Of a DNA stretch of 64,000 bases, positions 53,126 to 62,958 are shown one piece after another; the first letter of the stretch is position 1; each line of letters starts with the position of its first letter. A program made the translations under genes and the position numbers. The stretch lies in NCBI GenBank assembly GCA_024398665.1, contig JAKSIS010000001.1:38284-102283 (forward strand), in the 5' to 3' direction. Under the pieces are notes generated by a model. It was not told the origin of the DNA. It ran no database searches and saw only the letters and a list, made by a program, of their open reading frames with translations. This stretch comes from Bacteroidaceae bacterium. GTDB taxonomy: Bacteria > Bacteroidota > Bacteroidia > Bacteroidales > Bacteroidaceae.

Positions 53126-55078
53126 ATGCGCTTCATTAGACTTATATCGTTGCTCTTTATATCGTACCTTCTGCTTCAATTTGTGTCATGCTCCAAGCCG
53201 GTTTCATACTTGGAGTATGCGCTTGAAGCATCCGGACGTAACCGTATAGAGATTGAAGCGGTTCTGGAGCATTACCGTGACAATCCGGAAAAGCTTGCCG
53301 CTGCTCAGTTCCTGATTGAGAACATGCCTGCGCACATGTCATATCAGGGATCAGAGATAGACCGCTATTACGACATAGCATATAATGTCCTTCAATCTGA
53401 GCTGACTCCGGTTCAGCAGCGGGATTCGCTGCTGAACTTGTCTTTAGGCAGATTCTATGGTCTGGACCAGAACACAGTCACTGACCTGAGGACCGTCAGC
53501 GCGGAATTCCTTATCCATTCAATTGATCAGGCTTTTGAACAATGGAAAGGCAGACCATGGACCAGTCACTTGAATTTTGACCAGTTCTGTGAATGGATAT
53601 TGCCTTACAAGGTAGTGGAACTGCAAAATCTGGATTATTGGCGTGATACACTTGCAAATGCATTTGAACCCTGCATTGAGCACATGGTTCGTGATGATGA
53701 CCAGTATGGTACTGTGTTCTATACTGTTGACGCTGTACGCAACGGCATTCTGGACAGGATTCATCCTGTAGGCATGTACAACAGGAGCGGTTATCCAATG
53801 CTCAGGTCGGATCTGTTGCTGAAACAGACATACGGGCGTTGTGAAGATTATGTCAATTTGGCTGTAATGACATATCGCAGCCTGGGATTGCCCGCCGTCA
53901 TTGACGAAACACCGTTTTGGGGACGCTACCGCGCCGGTCATGTCTGGTACGTAATACTTAGTGACCGCGGAGAGGAACTTAGTTCGGAATGGGACATAGG
54001 GTCTGTGCCGGGCAGTTCGTTCTTTCCGGACAAGAGAATTCCAAAGGTTTTTCGCCGAACATATGCAATCAATAGGGATAGGGCGTACTATAGAATCAAT
54101 TCACAGTGCAAATATCCCTTTGATCTTTGCCAGAAGGATGTAACAGACAAGTACTTCAACACTTCAGATATTGAGATTCCCATATTGGAGAATGTAGAAC
54201 TTGCTGAAGATTTCGTTTATATTGCCACTTTTACAGGATATGGCAACGAATGGAGCATTGTCGATTTGGGCATGTTGAAAAACGGCAAGGCATGTTTCAG
54301 CCGTATGGGGCGTAATGTGCTGTATTTGTCATACGGATATGACGGAGAAAATCTCATACCAATATCACTGCCATTCATTTTGCATACTGACGGCACTATT
54401 GAGTACATTTCCTTTGACTGGAACAAAAGAAAAGACGTTGTTGTACGCCGCAAGTACTACCAGTCCAACAATGTGGCAAAAATGAGAAAACGCCTGCTTG
54501 GCGGTCAGATACAGTGCTCCATGACTCCAGACTTCAAGGATCCAGTAACACTATACACCATTGATGACCTGAATATACCGGACAAGATTCCGGTGTCAGC
54601 AGACCGGCCATACCGTTACTGGCGTTACATGTCACCTGCCGGCAGCTACGGCAGCATAGCCGAACTGGCATTCTTTGATGCTGATACAGTAATGATGAGA
54701 GGAAAGCCCGTAAGCAGCACCAGTGACGGTGGAGCCATAGCCCGCGCATTTGACAATGACTGGCTCAGCAACTTTGAAACAGACCAGGCTGACGGCAACT
54801 GGATTGGCATGGACATGGGTACGCCTCATTCTGTTGCATACGTGAGAATTGTTCCGCGCAGTGATGACAATGACATTCATCCGGGTGACGAGTATGAATT
54901 GCGCTATTGGGATGGACATTTCGGATGGGTGCCGTCTGAAAGAAAAGTTGCAGTTGACAATACCCTTTCCTTTAATGGCATACCTGAGGGAGCTCTTATG
55001 TGGCTGCATGACTACACCCGCGGCATGGACGAGAGACCGTTTTTGATTGACGGGGATGGGAATGTTGTTTGGTGGTAA
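53126..55078 (+). CDS. Transglutaminase-like lipoprotein with C-terminal F5/8-type domain
   Basis: 650 residues, lipoprotein signal with lipobox LLLQFVSC (lipid Cys22). Helical N-terminal region; a papain-like transglutaminase core with YGRCEDYVNLAVMTYRSLG (Cys), and RAGHVWYVILSD (His) followed by an acidic residue; a central beta-rich part; and a C-terminal segment (IARAFDNDWLSNFETDQADGNW, then IGMDMGTPHSVAYVRIVPRS) like a discoidin/F5-8 type C carbohydrate-binding fold. Could act as a surface protease, amidase or inactive binding protein. Possibly in one operon with the lipoprotein 26 nt downstream. Confidence 0.72.
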   Translation: MRFIRLISLLFISYLLLQFVSCSKPVSYLEYALEASGRNRIEIEAVLEHYRDNPEKLAAAQFLIENMPAHMSYQGSEIDRYYDIAYNVLQSELTPVQQRDSLLNLSLGRFYGLDQNTVTDLRTVSAEFLIHSIDQAFEQWKGRPWTSHLNFDQFCEWILPYKVVELQNLDYWRDTLANAFEPCIEHMVRDDDQYGTVFYTVDAVRNGILDRIHPVGMYNRSGYPMLRSDLLLKQTYGRCEDYVNLAVMTYRSLGLPAVIDETPFWGRYRAGHVWYVILSDRGEELSSEWDIGSVPGSSFFPDKRIPKVFRRTYAINRDRAYYRINSQCKYPFDLCQKDVTDKYFNTSDIEIPILENVELAEDFVYIATFTGYGNEWSIVDLGMLKNGKACFSRMGRNVLYLSYGYDGENLIPISLPFILHTDGTIEYISFDWNKRKDVVVRRKYYQSNNVAKMRKRLLGGQIQCSMTPDFKDPVTLYTIDDLNIPDKIPVSADRPYRYWRYMSPAGSYGSIAELAFFDADTVMMRGKPVSSTSDGGAIARAFDNDWLSNFETDQADGNWIGMDMGTPHSVAYVRIVPRSDDNDIHPGDEYELRYWDGHFGWVPSERKVAVDNTLSFNGIPEGALMWLHDYTRGMDERPFLIDGDGNVVWW

Positions 55079-55104
55079 ATTACAATAACAAACAAAATAC
55101 GAAT

Positions 55105-56403
55105 ATGAAAGCAAGAGCAATTATCCTGTCTGGCATTGTTATCCTAATGGCAATGTCCTGTTCCAAGGACCCTGAAACCGCTCCGGCACCTGCACAGGGG
55201 GTTACCAGCGGAGCGGTATCTGAAATCTATCCGTTCTGCGCAACCGCCAGCGGGACACTCACAGGTTTCAAGGCTGGCGAACTGGCATTCGGTGACGCAG
55301 GCTTCCTGCTGACAGCCGCAGGTGCCGGCGCCGCCGCCTCATTCAAGACCTGGCAGGAGGAAGGTCGCGCCGCCGGCGTGAAAGTATTCCACGGTTCTGC
55401 ATCAGGTGAGACCTATCAGGTCGTTCTTAAGGATCTGGATCCCGGAACGCAGTATGCCTGCTGTGCATTCTTCACGCTGGAGAACGGAACCCGCTACATA
55501 GGTGATGTCATAACATTCAGCACATCCGAACTCTCGCCCGAGGCATTGACCCTGGACAATCCTGCTGCCGGATTCATGGATGTGACAGTCAGAGGCGCAG
55601 TCAATACTGACAAGACAACACTTTCCAAGTGCACCTACGGAGCAATCATATCACAGAGCGGTGAACCCACTGTAGATAACGGCACGCTGGTCCAGTGCAA
55701 GTCAACGCTTGACGGCAACAACGAATTCTCAGTCAGTTTTGACTACCTGTATGCCGGCACAGTGTACAAGTACCGCACATATGTGATGTGCAACGGCAGC
55801 TGTTTCTATGGTGAAGTGAAGGAATTCAGCACCCGCAACGCAGACGAACTGGCCGTTGACCTTGGTCTGAGCGTGCTGTGGTCCAGCAGCAATCTTGGTG
55901 CCAGAGCAGAGAATGAAGAAGGTTTGTGCTTTGCCTGGGGTTGCCTAAAATGCCACAATTCCGGAATGTCAAGCGACTACCCGTATTTTGATAAGGAAGG
56001 ACGTGAATTTGTTAACATACCTGAGGACATAACCGGAAATCCCGAATATGATGCCGCAGCGAAGTATCTTGGCGGGAAATGGAGAATGCCCACGATAGAA
56101 GAGTTTGAAGAACTGTTCAATAATTGCACCAGTGAGCTTGTGCGGAGGTTAGTAAATGGTGCTTATTATGAAGATGATGCCTACATTTGGCATGCCGGCA
56201 ATGGCAACAGCATCCGTATGCAGGTAGGTCAGGGATATGCAGAGGGAATTCATCAGGCCGGTGTGCAATATTGGAGCGGTCAAGTGGAATTAAATTTGAA
56301 TGGCGAACTTAAGCCGTGGGCTTTTGAAATGTCTGGAGTTATGCGGAATCTACATACTGACCCATACAGGGAATATCCCATCCGTCCTGTGCGTGACAGA
56401 TAA
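55105..56403 (+). CDS. Lipoprotein with Fibrobacter-type paralogous domain (copy 2)
   Basis: 432 residues, lipoprotein signal MKARAIILSGIVILMAMSC (lipid Cys19), then SKDPETAPAP. Two Ig/fibronectin-like segments (FCATASGTLTGFKAGELAFG; VTVRGAVNTDKTTLSKCTYG) and a C-terminal domain with VDLGLSVLWSSSNLGA, YLGGKWRMPTIEEFEELFNN and PIRPVRDR, the FISUMP pattern. Paralog of the protein at 44939 with the same order of parts. The start at 55105 is preferred to an ATG 36 nt earlier because it gives the signal peptide. Confidence 0.75.
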   Translation: MKARAIILSGIVILMAMSCSKDPETAPAPAQGVTSGAVSEIYPFCATASGTLTGFKAGELAFGDAGFLLTAAGAGAAASFKTWQEEGRAAGVKVFHGSASGETYQVVLKDLDPGTQYACCAFFTLENGTRYIGDVITFSTSELSPEALTLDNPAAGFMDVTVRGAVNTDKTTLSKCTYGAIISQSGEPTVDNGTLVQCKSTLDGNNEFSVSFDYLYAGTVYKYRTYVMCNGSCFYGEVKEFSTRNADELAVDLGLSVLWSSSNLGARAENEEGLCFAWGCLKCHNSGMSSDYPYFDKEGREFVNIPEDITGNPEYDAAAKYLGGKWRMPTIEEFEELFNNCTSELVRRLVNGAYYEDDAYIWHAGNGNSIRMQVGQGYAEGIHQAGVQYWSGQVELNLNGELKPWAFEMSGVMRNLHTDPYREYPIRPVRDR

Positions 56404-56431
56404 TTGACGAACAAATAATATTACATAAGGT

Positions 56432-57301
56432 ATGAAACTTTTCAAATTACTGCTGGCCATGGCATTTGTCCCAATGGTAATGTCATGCATGAATGATGGT
56501 GACATGTATGAAGACTATTTCCGCCCGGACTGGAATTCCAGTCTTTCCAGCATTCTCACCCAAAACAAGAGCCTGTTTTCAAAGAGCGGCATTATCCTGT
56601 CTGATTATGAAGAAATTGGATCATCTGCCCTTACTGTCAGGTCTTTCATAAATTCCGAATCAAGATACCCGGTTCTCACCGGTGACCGAATCACATTGGC
56701 ACCATATGAATTCATGGAATTTGACACATTGCTGTGCCATGTCAGGTCCACACACATAGACAACATGGTCAAGTATGTTGTGAGCAACAGGGAAGAGATG
56801 ATAGCCGTACGACTGTTATGGCAGGTTGAGGGTGAAGATATTGCAACGATAGCCCTCTTTGACAAGTACAGCGGTGATCTTGTCTATGACAATATCATAT
56901 ACAACTGTATGTTGGCAGCCGGAACGAATGTGAACGGCATGAGGCCTTTCAAACTGACACGCTCCGAAGTCAACAACTGGCAATATTACAATGGTCAGAA
57001 TATGGGTTTTGTGACATATTATGAAACGGATTCCATATCACATTCAGTAAATGGCGAGTGGATAAAGACTATAAAAATGGACTGTTGGGAACATGGGCAT
57101 TGGACACTGCAGATTAATGATTACATGGGTAATGATTTCTACTTGTTCAGTTACAACTTTGTCCATGATTCTTTTGATGTGAGTTGGGATGTATCAAGTT
57201 CACAAAATCCAGGCGCTCATCCTGAAAATTACGTCCAGCAGTATCAGGCCATTAAAAATCTCACTGTTGTCAATGGCTACAAATTGAATTATTTCTTTTA
57301 G
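56432..57301 (+). CDS. Lipoprotein of a three-member paralogous family, probably nonsense-truncated
   Basis: 289 residues, lipobox MVMSC (lipid Cys19). It shares with the proteins at 57526 and 62959 the core IATIALFDKYSGDLVYDNII and a similar N-terminal DYFRPDWNSSLSSILTQNKS. No known family recognised. The frame ends in TAG at 57299-57301 just after NYFF; the paralogs read YLLWIG and YCIWAG here, and the bases after TAG continue in frame as IGIENYPYTSGD for 57 codons. The stop therefore replaces a conserved Trp (TGG to TAG), and the ancestral protein had about 347 residues. The lost part is the C-terminal segment. Confidence 0.72.
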   Translation: MKLFKLLLAMAFVPMVMSCMNDGDMYEDYFRPDWNSSLSSILTQNKSLFSKSGIILSDYEEIGSSALTVRSFINSESRYPVLTGDRITLAPYEFMEFDTLLCHVRSTHIDNMVKYVVSNREEMIAVRLLWQVEGEDIATIALFDKYSGDLVYDNIIYNCMLAAGTNVNGMRPFKLTRSEVNNWQYYNGQNMGFVTYYETDSISHSVNGEWIKTIKMDCWEHGHWTLQINDYMGNDFYLFSYNFVHDSFDVSWDVSSSQNPGAHPENYVQQYQAIKNLTVVNGYKLNYFF

Positions 57302-57475
57302 ATAGGTATTGAGAATTACCCTTATACATCTGGAGATACAGTTCTAGAAATTAATAATGGTTCAAATGGTCATGGCGCAATAAGGATAATAGAGAAATAT
57401 CCATTCCGCAATTCAGACTTGGTTGAAAGAAGGCAATTTGACAGTGATCCGAATTACCAATATCCTTTTCCTTAA
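57302..57475 (+). pseudogene. In-frame 3' remnant behind the TAG stop
   Basis: 57 codons in the same frame as the preceding gene, from IGIENYPYTSGD to NYQYPFP, ending in TAA (57473-57475). It matches the position of the C-terminal tail of the paralogs. It has no start codon of its own in a useful place. Confidence 0.65.
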
Positions 57476-57525
57476 CATACATGGATTGTATGACCTTGTT
57501 TGTTTTAATAAATACAAAGTATGAG

Positions 57526-58548
57526 ATGAAAAGAGTTTTTTTTACATTTATATTAATGACTATTATTTTGACCTCCTGTTCAAATGAGTTGCTTGATTGC
57601 GATATTCTCGGATTGACAGAATGGTCTCAAGATATTAACCAGTTAAAGATAGAAGCTATATCCAATGTGAATGAAATGGAAAGCCAGATGTATAACAGTG
57701 GGCTAGAACTTGTGAAGGAGGAAGAAATTAACTGTAATAAAACCGAATTGACCAATGAACAATTCTTTTATTCGGACAAGGCCTTTTTTCCAGCATACAA
57801 GGACTCTCTGACGGCATTTCGTTTATATACATATAATGAACTTGATAGAGATACAACAATGCTCCATTTTAACATGGAATACCTTAAGGGGTATGTAGAT
57901 AGTATTCTTGTCGACACCATTGATTATATTGTTAAACGGCTTACATGGAAATATAATGGAAGTGAATTCTTTACGATAGCGTTATATGATAAGTATGATG
58001 AATTGGTCTATGACAATATACTTTTTAATCTATTGCGAGCAGAAACTGTAAGTACTAGAAGAAATGTGCTTTCATATTTGACTAGGGGAGAGAACCCAAT
58101 TGGAATTGGTGATGAGGCAGGAACTAGGCGTGTTACATATGTAGGATCTCTAGGCATTATTGCTGCAGAATCTTGGCTCTGGTGGGAGGAGTATGGACAT
58201 ATGGCTCGTGTTCCATTATATAAAGCAGACACAATTTATGCATGGAATTATCACTATGTCCATGACTATTTAGATACTGGTGGAGGGTCTTGGACAATCA
58301 ATAGCAATTTTTCTGTAATCAATCGTTTTGTAGATATTAGCACGACTAATGAGGCTAGATTCACATATTGTATATGGGCCGGGCCAGTCGGTTACAAGCC
58401 AGATGTCAGTTCATTTTTTGTAGAATCAAATTTTGCGCCTGGTCTTTATTATTCTTTGTCAGAATTTGTTGGAGATGGATTAGTCCAAACTGAAGGCTGG
58501 GTTGAAATGAAGACTTTTTCCATACCCGACAGGATAGTTTACAATTAG
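57526..58548 (+). CDS. Lipoprotein of the three-member paralogous family
   Basis: 340 residues, lipoprotein signal MKRVFFTFILMTIILTSC (lipid Cys18). Shared core FFTIALYDKYDELVYDNILF; the C-terminal part has YCIWAGPVGYKPD with the Trp that is a stop in the neighbour at 56432. Sequence is visibly AT-richer than the surrounding genes, which hints at different history. The start at 57526 is preferred to the ATG at 57481. Function unknown; probably outer-membrane anchored. Confidence 0.7.
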   Translation: MKRVFFTFILMTIILTSCSNELLDCDILGLTEWSQDINQLKIEAISNVNEMESQMYNSGLELVKEEEINCNKTELTNEQFFYSDKAFFPAYKDSLTAFRLYTYNELDRDTTMLHFNMEYLKGYVDSILVDTIDYIVKRLTWKYNGSEFFTIALYDKYDELVYDNILFNLLRAETVSTRRNVLSYLTRGENPIGIGDEAGTRRVTYVGSLGIIAAESWLWWEEYGHMARVPLYKADTIYAWNYHYVHDYLDTGGGSWTINSNFSVINRFVDISTTNEARFTYCIWAGPVGYKPDVSSFFVESNFAPGLYYSLSEFVGDGLVQTEGWVEMKTFSIPDRIVYN

Positions 58549-58563
58549 TGCTGTTTTTTACTG

Positions 58564-61326
58564 ATGGATGCAATGCGCATTAGAATAAAGACGATAATGT
58601 GTATCGTGGCGGCTGTTTTCAATTTTTCTTTGAAAATTGCAGCCGCTGATCCTTTGGAACCGGTCAGCCGTCTCATGCAGTTCGCGGGCAACATACATCA
58701 GTTCAATACACTTCATCCTCAGGAAAAGGTCTATCTCCATTTTGACAATACCGCGTACTTTTCAGGCGAGACCATCTGGTTCAAGGCATATGTTGTCAAC
58801 GCATCGACCTTGATGCGTCCCGCCAGTACGGTGCTTTATGTGGATTTGGTATCCCCAAGCGGTGTGATTCTGCAGCAACAGAAACTGAAGATTGTTGCCG
58901 GCCAGGCTGACGGCTGCATTCATCTTATGGACCAGGCCACAGCACAGGCACGCCAGTTGCGCGGTATTCTTCCGTATCCCAGCGGTTACTATGAAATACG
59001 TGCCTATACGCAGTTCATGATGAACTTCAGTCCTGATGCCATCTTTTCCCGCGTGTTCCCTGTCTACCAGCAGCCTGAGAAGCAGGGCAACTACGATGAG
59101 CGCATACTGGCGCAGGGCAAATGGACGGAAAAGGACCGTCCTGAAGCATCGGAACCTGATGACCTGAACGTCATCTTCTATCCCGAAGGCGGCCAACTGG
59201 TGCGCGGTCTGGAAAGCCATGTCGCCTTCAAGGCTACCGGAAAGGATGGCGGCAACCTGAACGGTACGCTCACTTTAAAGTCCGATGACGGAACGGTGAC
59301 TGCGGCTACAGTCCATAACGGCATGGGTGAATTTACCGTCACACCGGGCCTGACCCCTGCAAACGCCACATTCACGACTGCCAACGGTGCCAGCCGGAAG
59401 TTCTCCCTGCCGCGTGCCGGTGCGGACGGACTTGCCGTGCATGTCACCCAAAATGGTCCAGACAGTATAAGGGTGAATCTGACCAATAATGAAACTTCAA
59501 CAGTCAGACTGGTGGGGCTTACAGTCACCTGCCGGGGGGAATTGTTCCATTATGAATATTTCAATTTCAATACCCGCCACAACAAACAGCTGGACATATA
59601 CACCGGCGGCTGGCCCATGGGCGTGTGCAACATGACCTTCTATAACGATCATGGAGATATTCTGGCAACCCGTGCCATATTCCACAGCAACCCCGGATTC
59701 AAGCCGCCTGTAATAAGCGTGGCAACCGACAAAGCTGAATACAAGCCCTTCGAACACATCAGTATGTCGTTCAATCTTACTGACGGCCGTGACGGCCGCG
59801 CATTCCGTGACCGTTTCTGCGTATCTGTGCGTGACGCATCGGACTACGGGACTGCATTTTCAGACAACATACTGACTGATTTCCTGCTGTCATCGGATTT
59901 GAAGGGCTGCATTGAGAAACCTGAATACTACTTTGAGGCCTATGATGAGGAACATCAGCGGGCGCTGGATTTGCTGTGCATGGTTCAGGGATGGAGCAAC
60001 TACAGCCGTTACAACTGGCTGAATATGACAGACCTGGAGCCGTATGAGGAGAAACGCCGTCTGGAAGACAGCCTTAGTGTCAACGGCTGGATTCTGTCGA
60101 ACAGACTCAGGAAGAACCAGTACAAGGCCGGCATGGACGTGTTCATGTCAATCCAACCGTTGGGCAGCGAAACGGTTGAATGGGCGCGGTACACGACCGG
60201 GGACATCGGATACTTTGGCTTTAACGCCAAGGACTTTTATGGCAAAGCTGATTTGAGGATGATTGTTGAGAGAAAAAGCAAAACAGGTACTTCTGAGGCC
60301 GACCGCAGGACGCGCATACGTCTGGAACGTGCGCTGGTGCCCGAACCGCGCATGATTGATCCGGCGGAGAAACGCATAGCGGACCTGACTGTCTTAAAGG
60401 AACGGCAGGAGGCTGAAATCCTGGAGAAGAAGACCGGGATTGTGTCTGCAGACGGTATTATTCTGCCTGAGGTGACAATCAAGGAGCGCCGCCGCTACAT
60501 TGACTATTTCACATTCCGTGCTTTTGATGTTGAGAAGGACGTTGAGGCTGATCTTGATTTGGGCGAATATCCGGATGACGTTATGGGATATCTTCTAAGA
60601 AAGGGTTATTCCGTTCTGATTGATGAGTATGGAGATGATATGAACAATTGGGGACATGAACCTGAAGCAGAACGGCGCGGCATCACCGAAATGTTTCAGA
60701 TGGCTGATTCTGTCATTAAAGATGATGAAGCAACTCATTTTGTGATGAAGTCTGAAGCGTTCATTGACGACAGCCCTGTGTTCTGGTATGTTCACAACAA
60801 TCAGGAATTCCTTTATTCCGGTTATGACAAACCATGGACTATCGATTCACGTGACATTGCGGGTATTCTGGTCTATGACACCCCATATACTCCAAGCGAG
60901 ATACGCGAAAGCGTTCCACTTTACATGGACATCATTTCAAGGCGGCAGAATTCCGTTGCTCAGCAGATAATGAACAATATGGTTAACGGCCGCCAGTTCC
61001 AGTTCCGTCTTGTCGACATTCAGGTCAAGGAGGACGCCCAGATCATGAGCGAGAAGGCCAAGCGCAACTTGGGTCAGCGCATATCCTCCTTGAACGGTTT
61101 CACGGTGCAGACCGCACAGTTCTACAGCCCGCAGTATCCGGAAGGTCCGATACATGGTGATGAGGACTATCGCCGCACTTTGTATTGGAATCCGAATGTG
61201 ATAACTGACAGTATGGGACATGCGGAGATTGACTTCTACAACAATTCATATTCAACGCACTTCACCGTAAGCGGCTGCGGCATAACCGCCAGCGGCACGC
61301 CTTACGTGCTGGATGCGGATTTCTGA
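58564..61326 (+). CDS. MG2-domain surface protein (copy 2)
   Basis: 920 residues, signal peptide in the first 28 residues (IMCIVAAVFNFSLKIAAA). Clearly homologous over its whole length to the protein at 46280: FAGNIHQFNTLHPQEKVYLH then FDNTAYFSGETIWFKAYV, RDRFCVSVRDASDYGTAFSDN, VDYFTF-like YIDYFTFRAFDVEKDVEADL, and the end VSGCGITASGTPYVLDADF. Same N-terminal MG2 and central plug-like parts. The region 650-720 differs (acidic, EYGDDMNNWGHEPEAERRG). The next gene starts 10 nt after its stop, suggesting co-expression with a Wzy-like protein. Confidence 0.72.
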   Translation: MDAMRIRIKTIMCIVAAVFNFSLKIAAADPLEPVSRLMQFAGNIHQFNTLHPQEKVYLHFDNTAYFSGETIWFKAYVVNASTLMRPASTVLYVDLVSPSGVILQQQKLKIVAGQADGCIHLMDQATAQARQLRGILPYPSGYYEIRAYTQFMMNFSPDAIFSRVFPVYQQPEKQGNYDERILAQGKWTEKDRPEASEPDDLNVIFYPEGGQLVRGLESHVAFKATGKDGGNLNGTLTLKSDDGTVTAATVHNGMGEFTVTPGLTPANATFTTANGASRKFSLPRAGADGLAVHVTQNGPDSIRVNLTNNETSTVRLVGLTVTCRGELFHYEYFNFNTRHNKQLDIYTGGWPMGVCNMTFYNDHGDILATRAIFHSNPGFKPPVISVATDKAEYKPFEHISMSFNLTDGRDGRAFRDRFCVSVRDASDYGTAFSDNILTDFLLSSDLKGCIEKPEYYFEAYDEEHQRALDLLCMVQGWSNYSRYNWLNMTDLEPYEEKRRLEDSLSVNGWILSNRLRKNQYKAGMDVFMSIQPLGSETVEWARYTTGDIGYFGFNAKDFYGKADLRMIVERKSKTGTSEADRRTRIRLERALVPEPRMIDPAEKRIADLTVLKERQEAEILEKKTGIVSADGIILPEVTIKERRRYIDYFTFRAFDVEKDVEADLDLGEYPDDVMGYLLRKGYSVLIDEYGDDMNNWGHEPEAERRGITEMFQMADSVIKDDEATHFVMKSEAFIDDSPVFWYVHNNQEFLYSGYDKPWTIDSRDIAGILVYDTPYTPSEIRESVPLYMDIISRRQNSVAQQIMNNMVNGRQFQFRLVDIQVKEDAQIMSEKAKRNLGQRISSLNGFTVQTAQFYSPQYPEGPIHGDEDYRRTLYWNPNVITDSMGHAEIDFYNNSYSTHFTVSGCGITASGTPYVLDADF

Positions 61327-61336
61327 AAAATATGTT

Positions 61337-62923
61337 ATGCCAAAACTGATCAGATTCACTATACCACTGATACTGTGGACTGCCGCAGTCTCATGCATAG
61401 TACCGTTTGACGGTGCGGTGTGTGACAGTCTGATTGTAGGACGCTGGATTGGTTTCGGCGCTGTCATGCTTACCGGCATTGTCCTTACAGCACTGATGGC
61501 ATTGTTTTCTGACGGACAGTCACCGTTACTGTCCGCCACTGCACTTTCCTGGCCCCTTGCAGCAGCCGGCTTGACCATTGCAGTCCATTGTATGCTGCAG
61601 GTGGCCGGCATTGTTGGCGCTCCGGCGGGTTCAGCCTTCAAAGTCGTTGCAACATTTGACAATCCAGCCGGCGTTGCAGCCGCGCTTGTGGTCTCATGGC
61701 CTTTCTGCGCATACCTTACCATTGGCCACAGGCGCAGCCTGCTGTTTCAGTGTGTAACATTCGCTGTATGCGCACTGGTTCTTGCTGTCATAGGCTCACG
61801 CGCCGGACTCATGTCACTGGGCGCATGTTTCGCAACCTTCATGCTGCTGTCATCCAAAATCCGCAGGCCGGCACTCACCGTCACTGTTCTTCTTGCCTTG
61901 GCATGCATTGCAGCATCCGTCATATGGATGTCACTGCACAAGACCGGCTCTAACAGCGGGCGCATTCTCATTCTGGACGTATGCAACAGCATGTTCCGCG
62001 ACGCGCCGCTAACCGGCCACGGATTCCATGGTTTCAGACGCGAGTATATGCTGTATCAGGCAGAACTGCTGAAACGGCCTGACATGAAGACAGTTTCAAT
62101 GTTGGCAGACAATGTCACTCATCCGCTGAACGGTTACGCTCTGGCGGCCGTCAATTTCGGTGTGTCGGGAATCATCCTGCTTGTAGTAGCAATGGCGTTA
62201 TTTGTCTCATACGCAATAAGACACAGGTCAATGGAGAGCATTGCCGCAGTGAGCGTCCTTGCCGGGACCGGAGTCATGGCGCTGTTCTCCTACCCCATGC
62301 GCTATCCGCTGACAACACTGGCACTGGTGGCGGCCATATGCATCATGTTCGGCAACTGGGTTTCAAGCATACCGGATACCTCACGCACACTGCTTTGCAT
62401 TACGGCATGCGTTACCGGAGCTGCCGGTCTGGCAGTCTTCATACCATGGGCGGTGAACCAGCACAGATGGGGACAGGCCGCCAGAGAGTTTGAACTGAAC
62501 GGCTGCACTGTGGAATTGCTTGAGAAATATGACAGGCTATACCTTTCGCTTGAACATGACCCTTATTTCCTGTACAACTACGCTTATGTCCTCTCTCAGT
62601 CCGGTGACAGCAGGAAGGCGGCAATGGCGGCTCGCGACAGTTTCGAACAGATGGCAAACTATGACACTGCGCTGCTTCTTGCTGATACGGAGAAGGAGTG
62701 CGGTGAGCATACCCTGACTGAAAGCCATTACCGGCTGGCATCGGACATGTGCCCGGTCCGTTTTATGCCGCTGTACAGCCTGTTCATGCTGTATGAAGAA
62801 CAGGGCAGGAAAGATGAAATGAATGAAATTGGAAAACTGATTCTGAGCAAGCCAATCAAAGTGCAGTCCGACACAGTTCGCCGGATACGTCTCAGCGTCA
62901 GACAGAGAATGATGGTTGATTAA
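61337..62923 (+). CDS. O-antigen ligase/Wzy-like membrane protein with C-terminal TPR-like part
   Basis: 528 residues. About ten hydrophobic segments in the first 390 residues, with the Wzy_C-type loop GSNSGRILILDVCNSMFRDAPLTGHG and the downstream VTHPLNGYALAAVNFGVSG, which contain the Arg and His usual for O-antigen ligase/polymerase enzymes. The C-terminal 140 residues are soluble and TPR-like (YNYAYVLSQSGDSRKAAMAARD). Such proteins join glycans to lipid carriers or proteins; in Bacteroidetes similar ones act in O-glycosylation. The start at 61337 is preferred; an in-frame ATG at 61313 lies in the MG2 gene. The donor and acceptor cannot be inferred. Confidence 0.75.
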   Translation: MPKLIRFTIPLILWTAAVSCIVPFDGAVCDSLIVGRWIGFGAVMLTGIVLTALMALFSDGQSPLLSATALSWPLAAAGLTIAVHCMLQVAGIVGAPAGSAFKVVATFDNPAGVAAALVVSWPFCAYLTIGHRRSLLFQCVTFAVCALVLAVIGSRAGLMSLGACFATFMLLSSKIRRPALTVTVLLALACIAASVIWMSLHKTGSNSGRILILDVCNSMFRDAPLTGHGFHGFRREYMLYQAELLKRPDMKTVSMLADNVTHPLNGYALAAVNFGVSGIILLVVAMALFVSYAIRHRSMESIAAVSVLAGTGVMALFSYPMRYPLTTLALVAAICIMFGNWVSSIPDTSRTLLCITACVTGAAGLAVFIPWAVNQHRWGQAAREFELNGCTVELLEKYDRLYLSLEHDPYFLYNYAYVLSQSGDSRKAAMAARDSFEQMANYDTALLLADTEKECGEHTLTESHYRLASDMCPVRFMPLYSLFMLYEEQGRKDEMNEIGKLILSKPIKVQSDTVRRIRLSVRQRMMVD

Positions 62924-62958
62924 AAACAGATTATTAATAAAATATCACAAACATTACA

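Noticed and set aside
56432-57475. Reassignment of TAG to an amino acid
   Set aside because: cdaA, the GH43 gene and comF end in TAG as a normal stop, so only a point mutation or local read-through is plausible.
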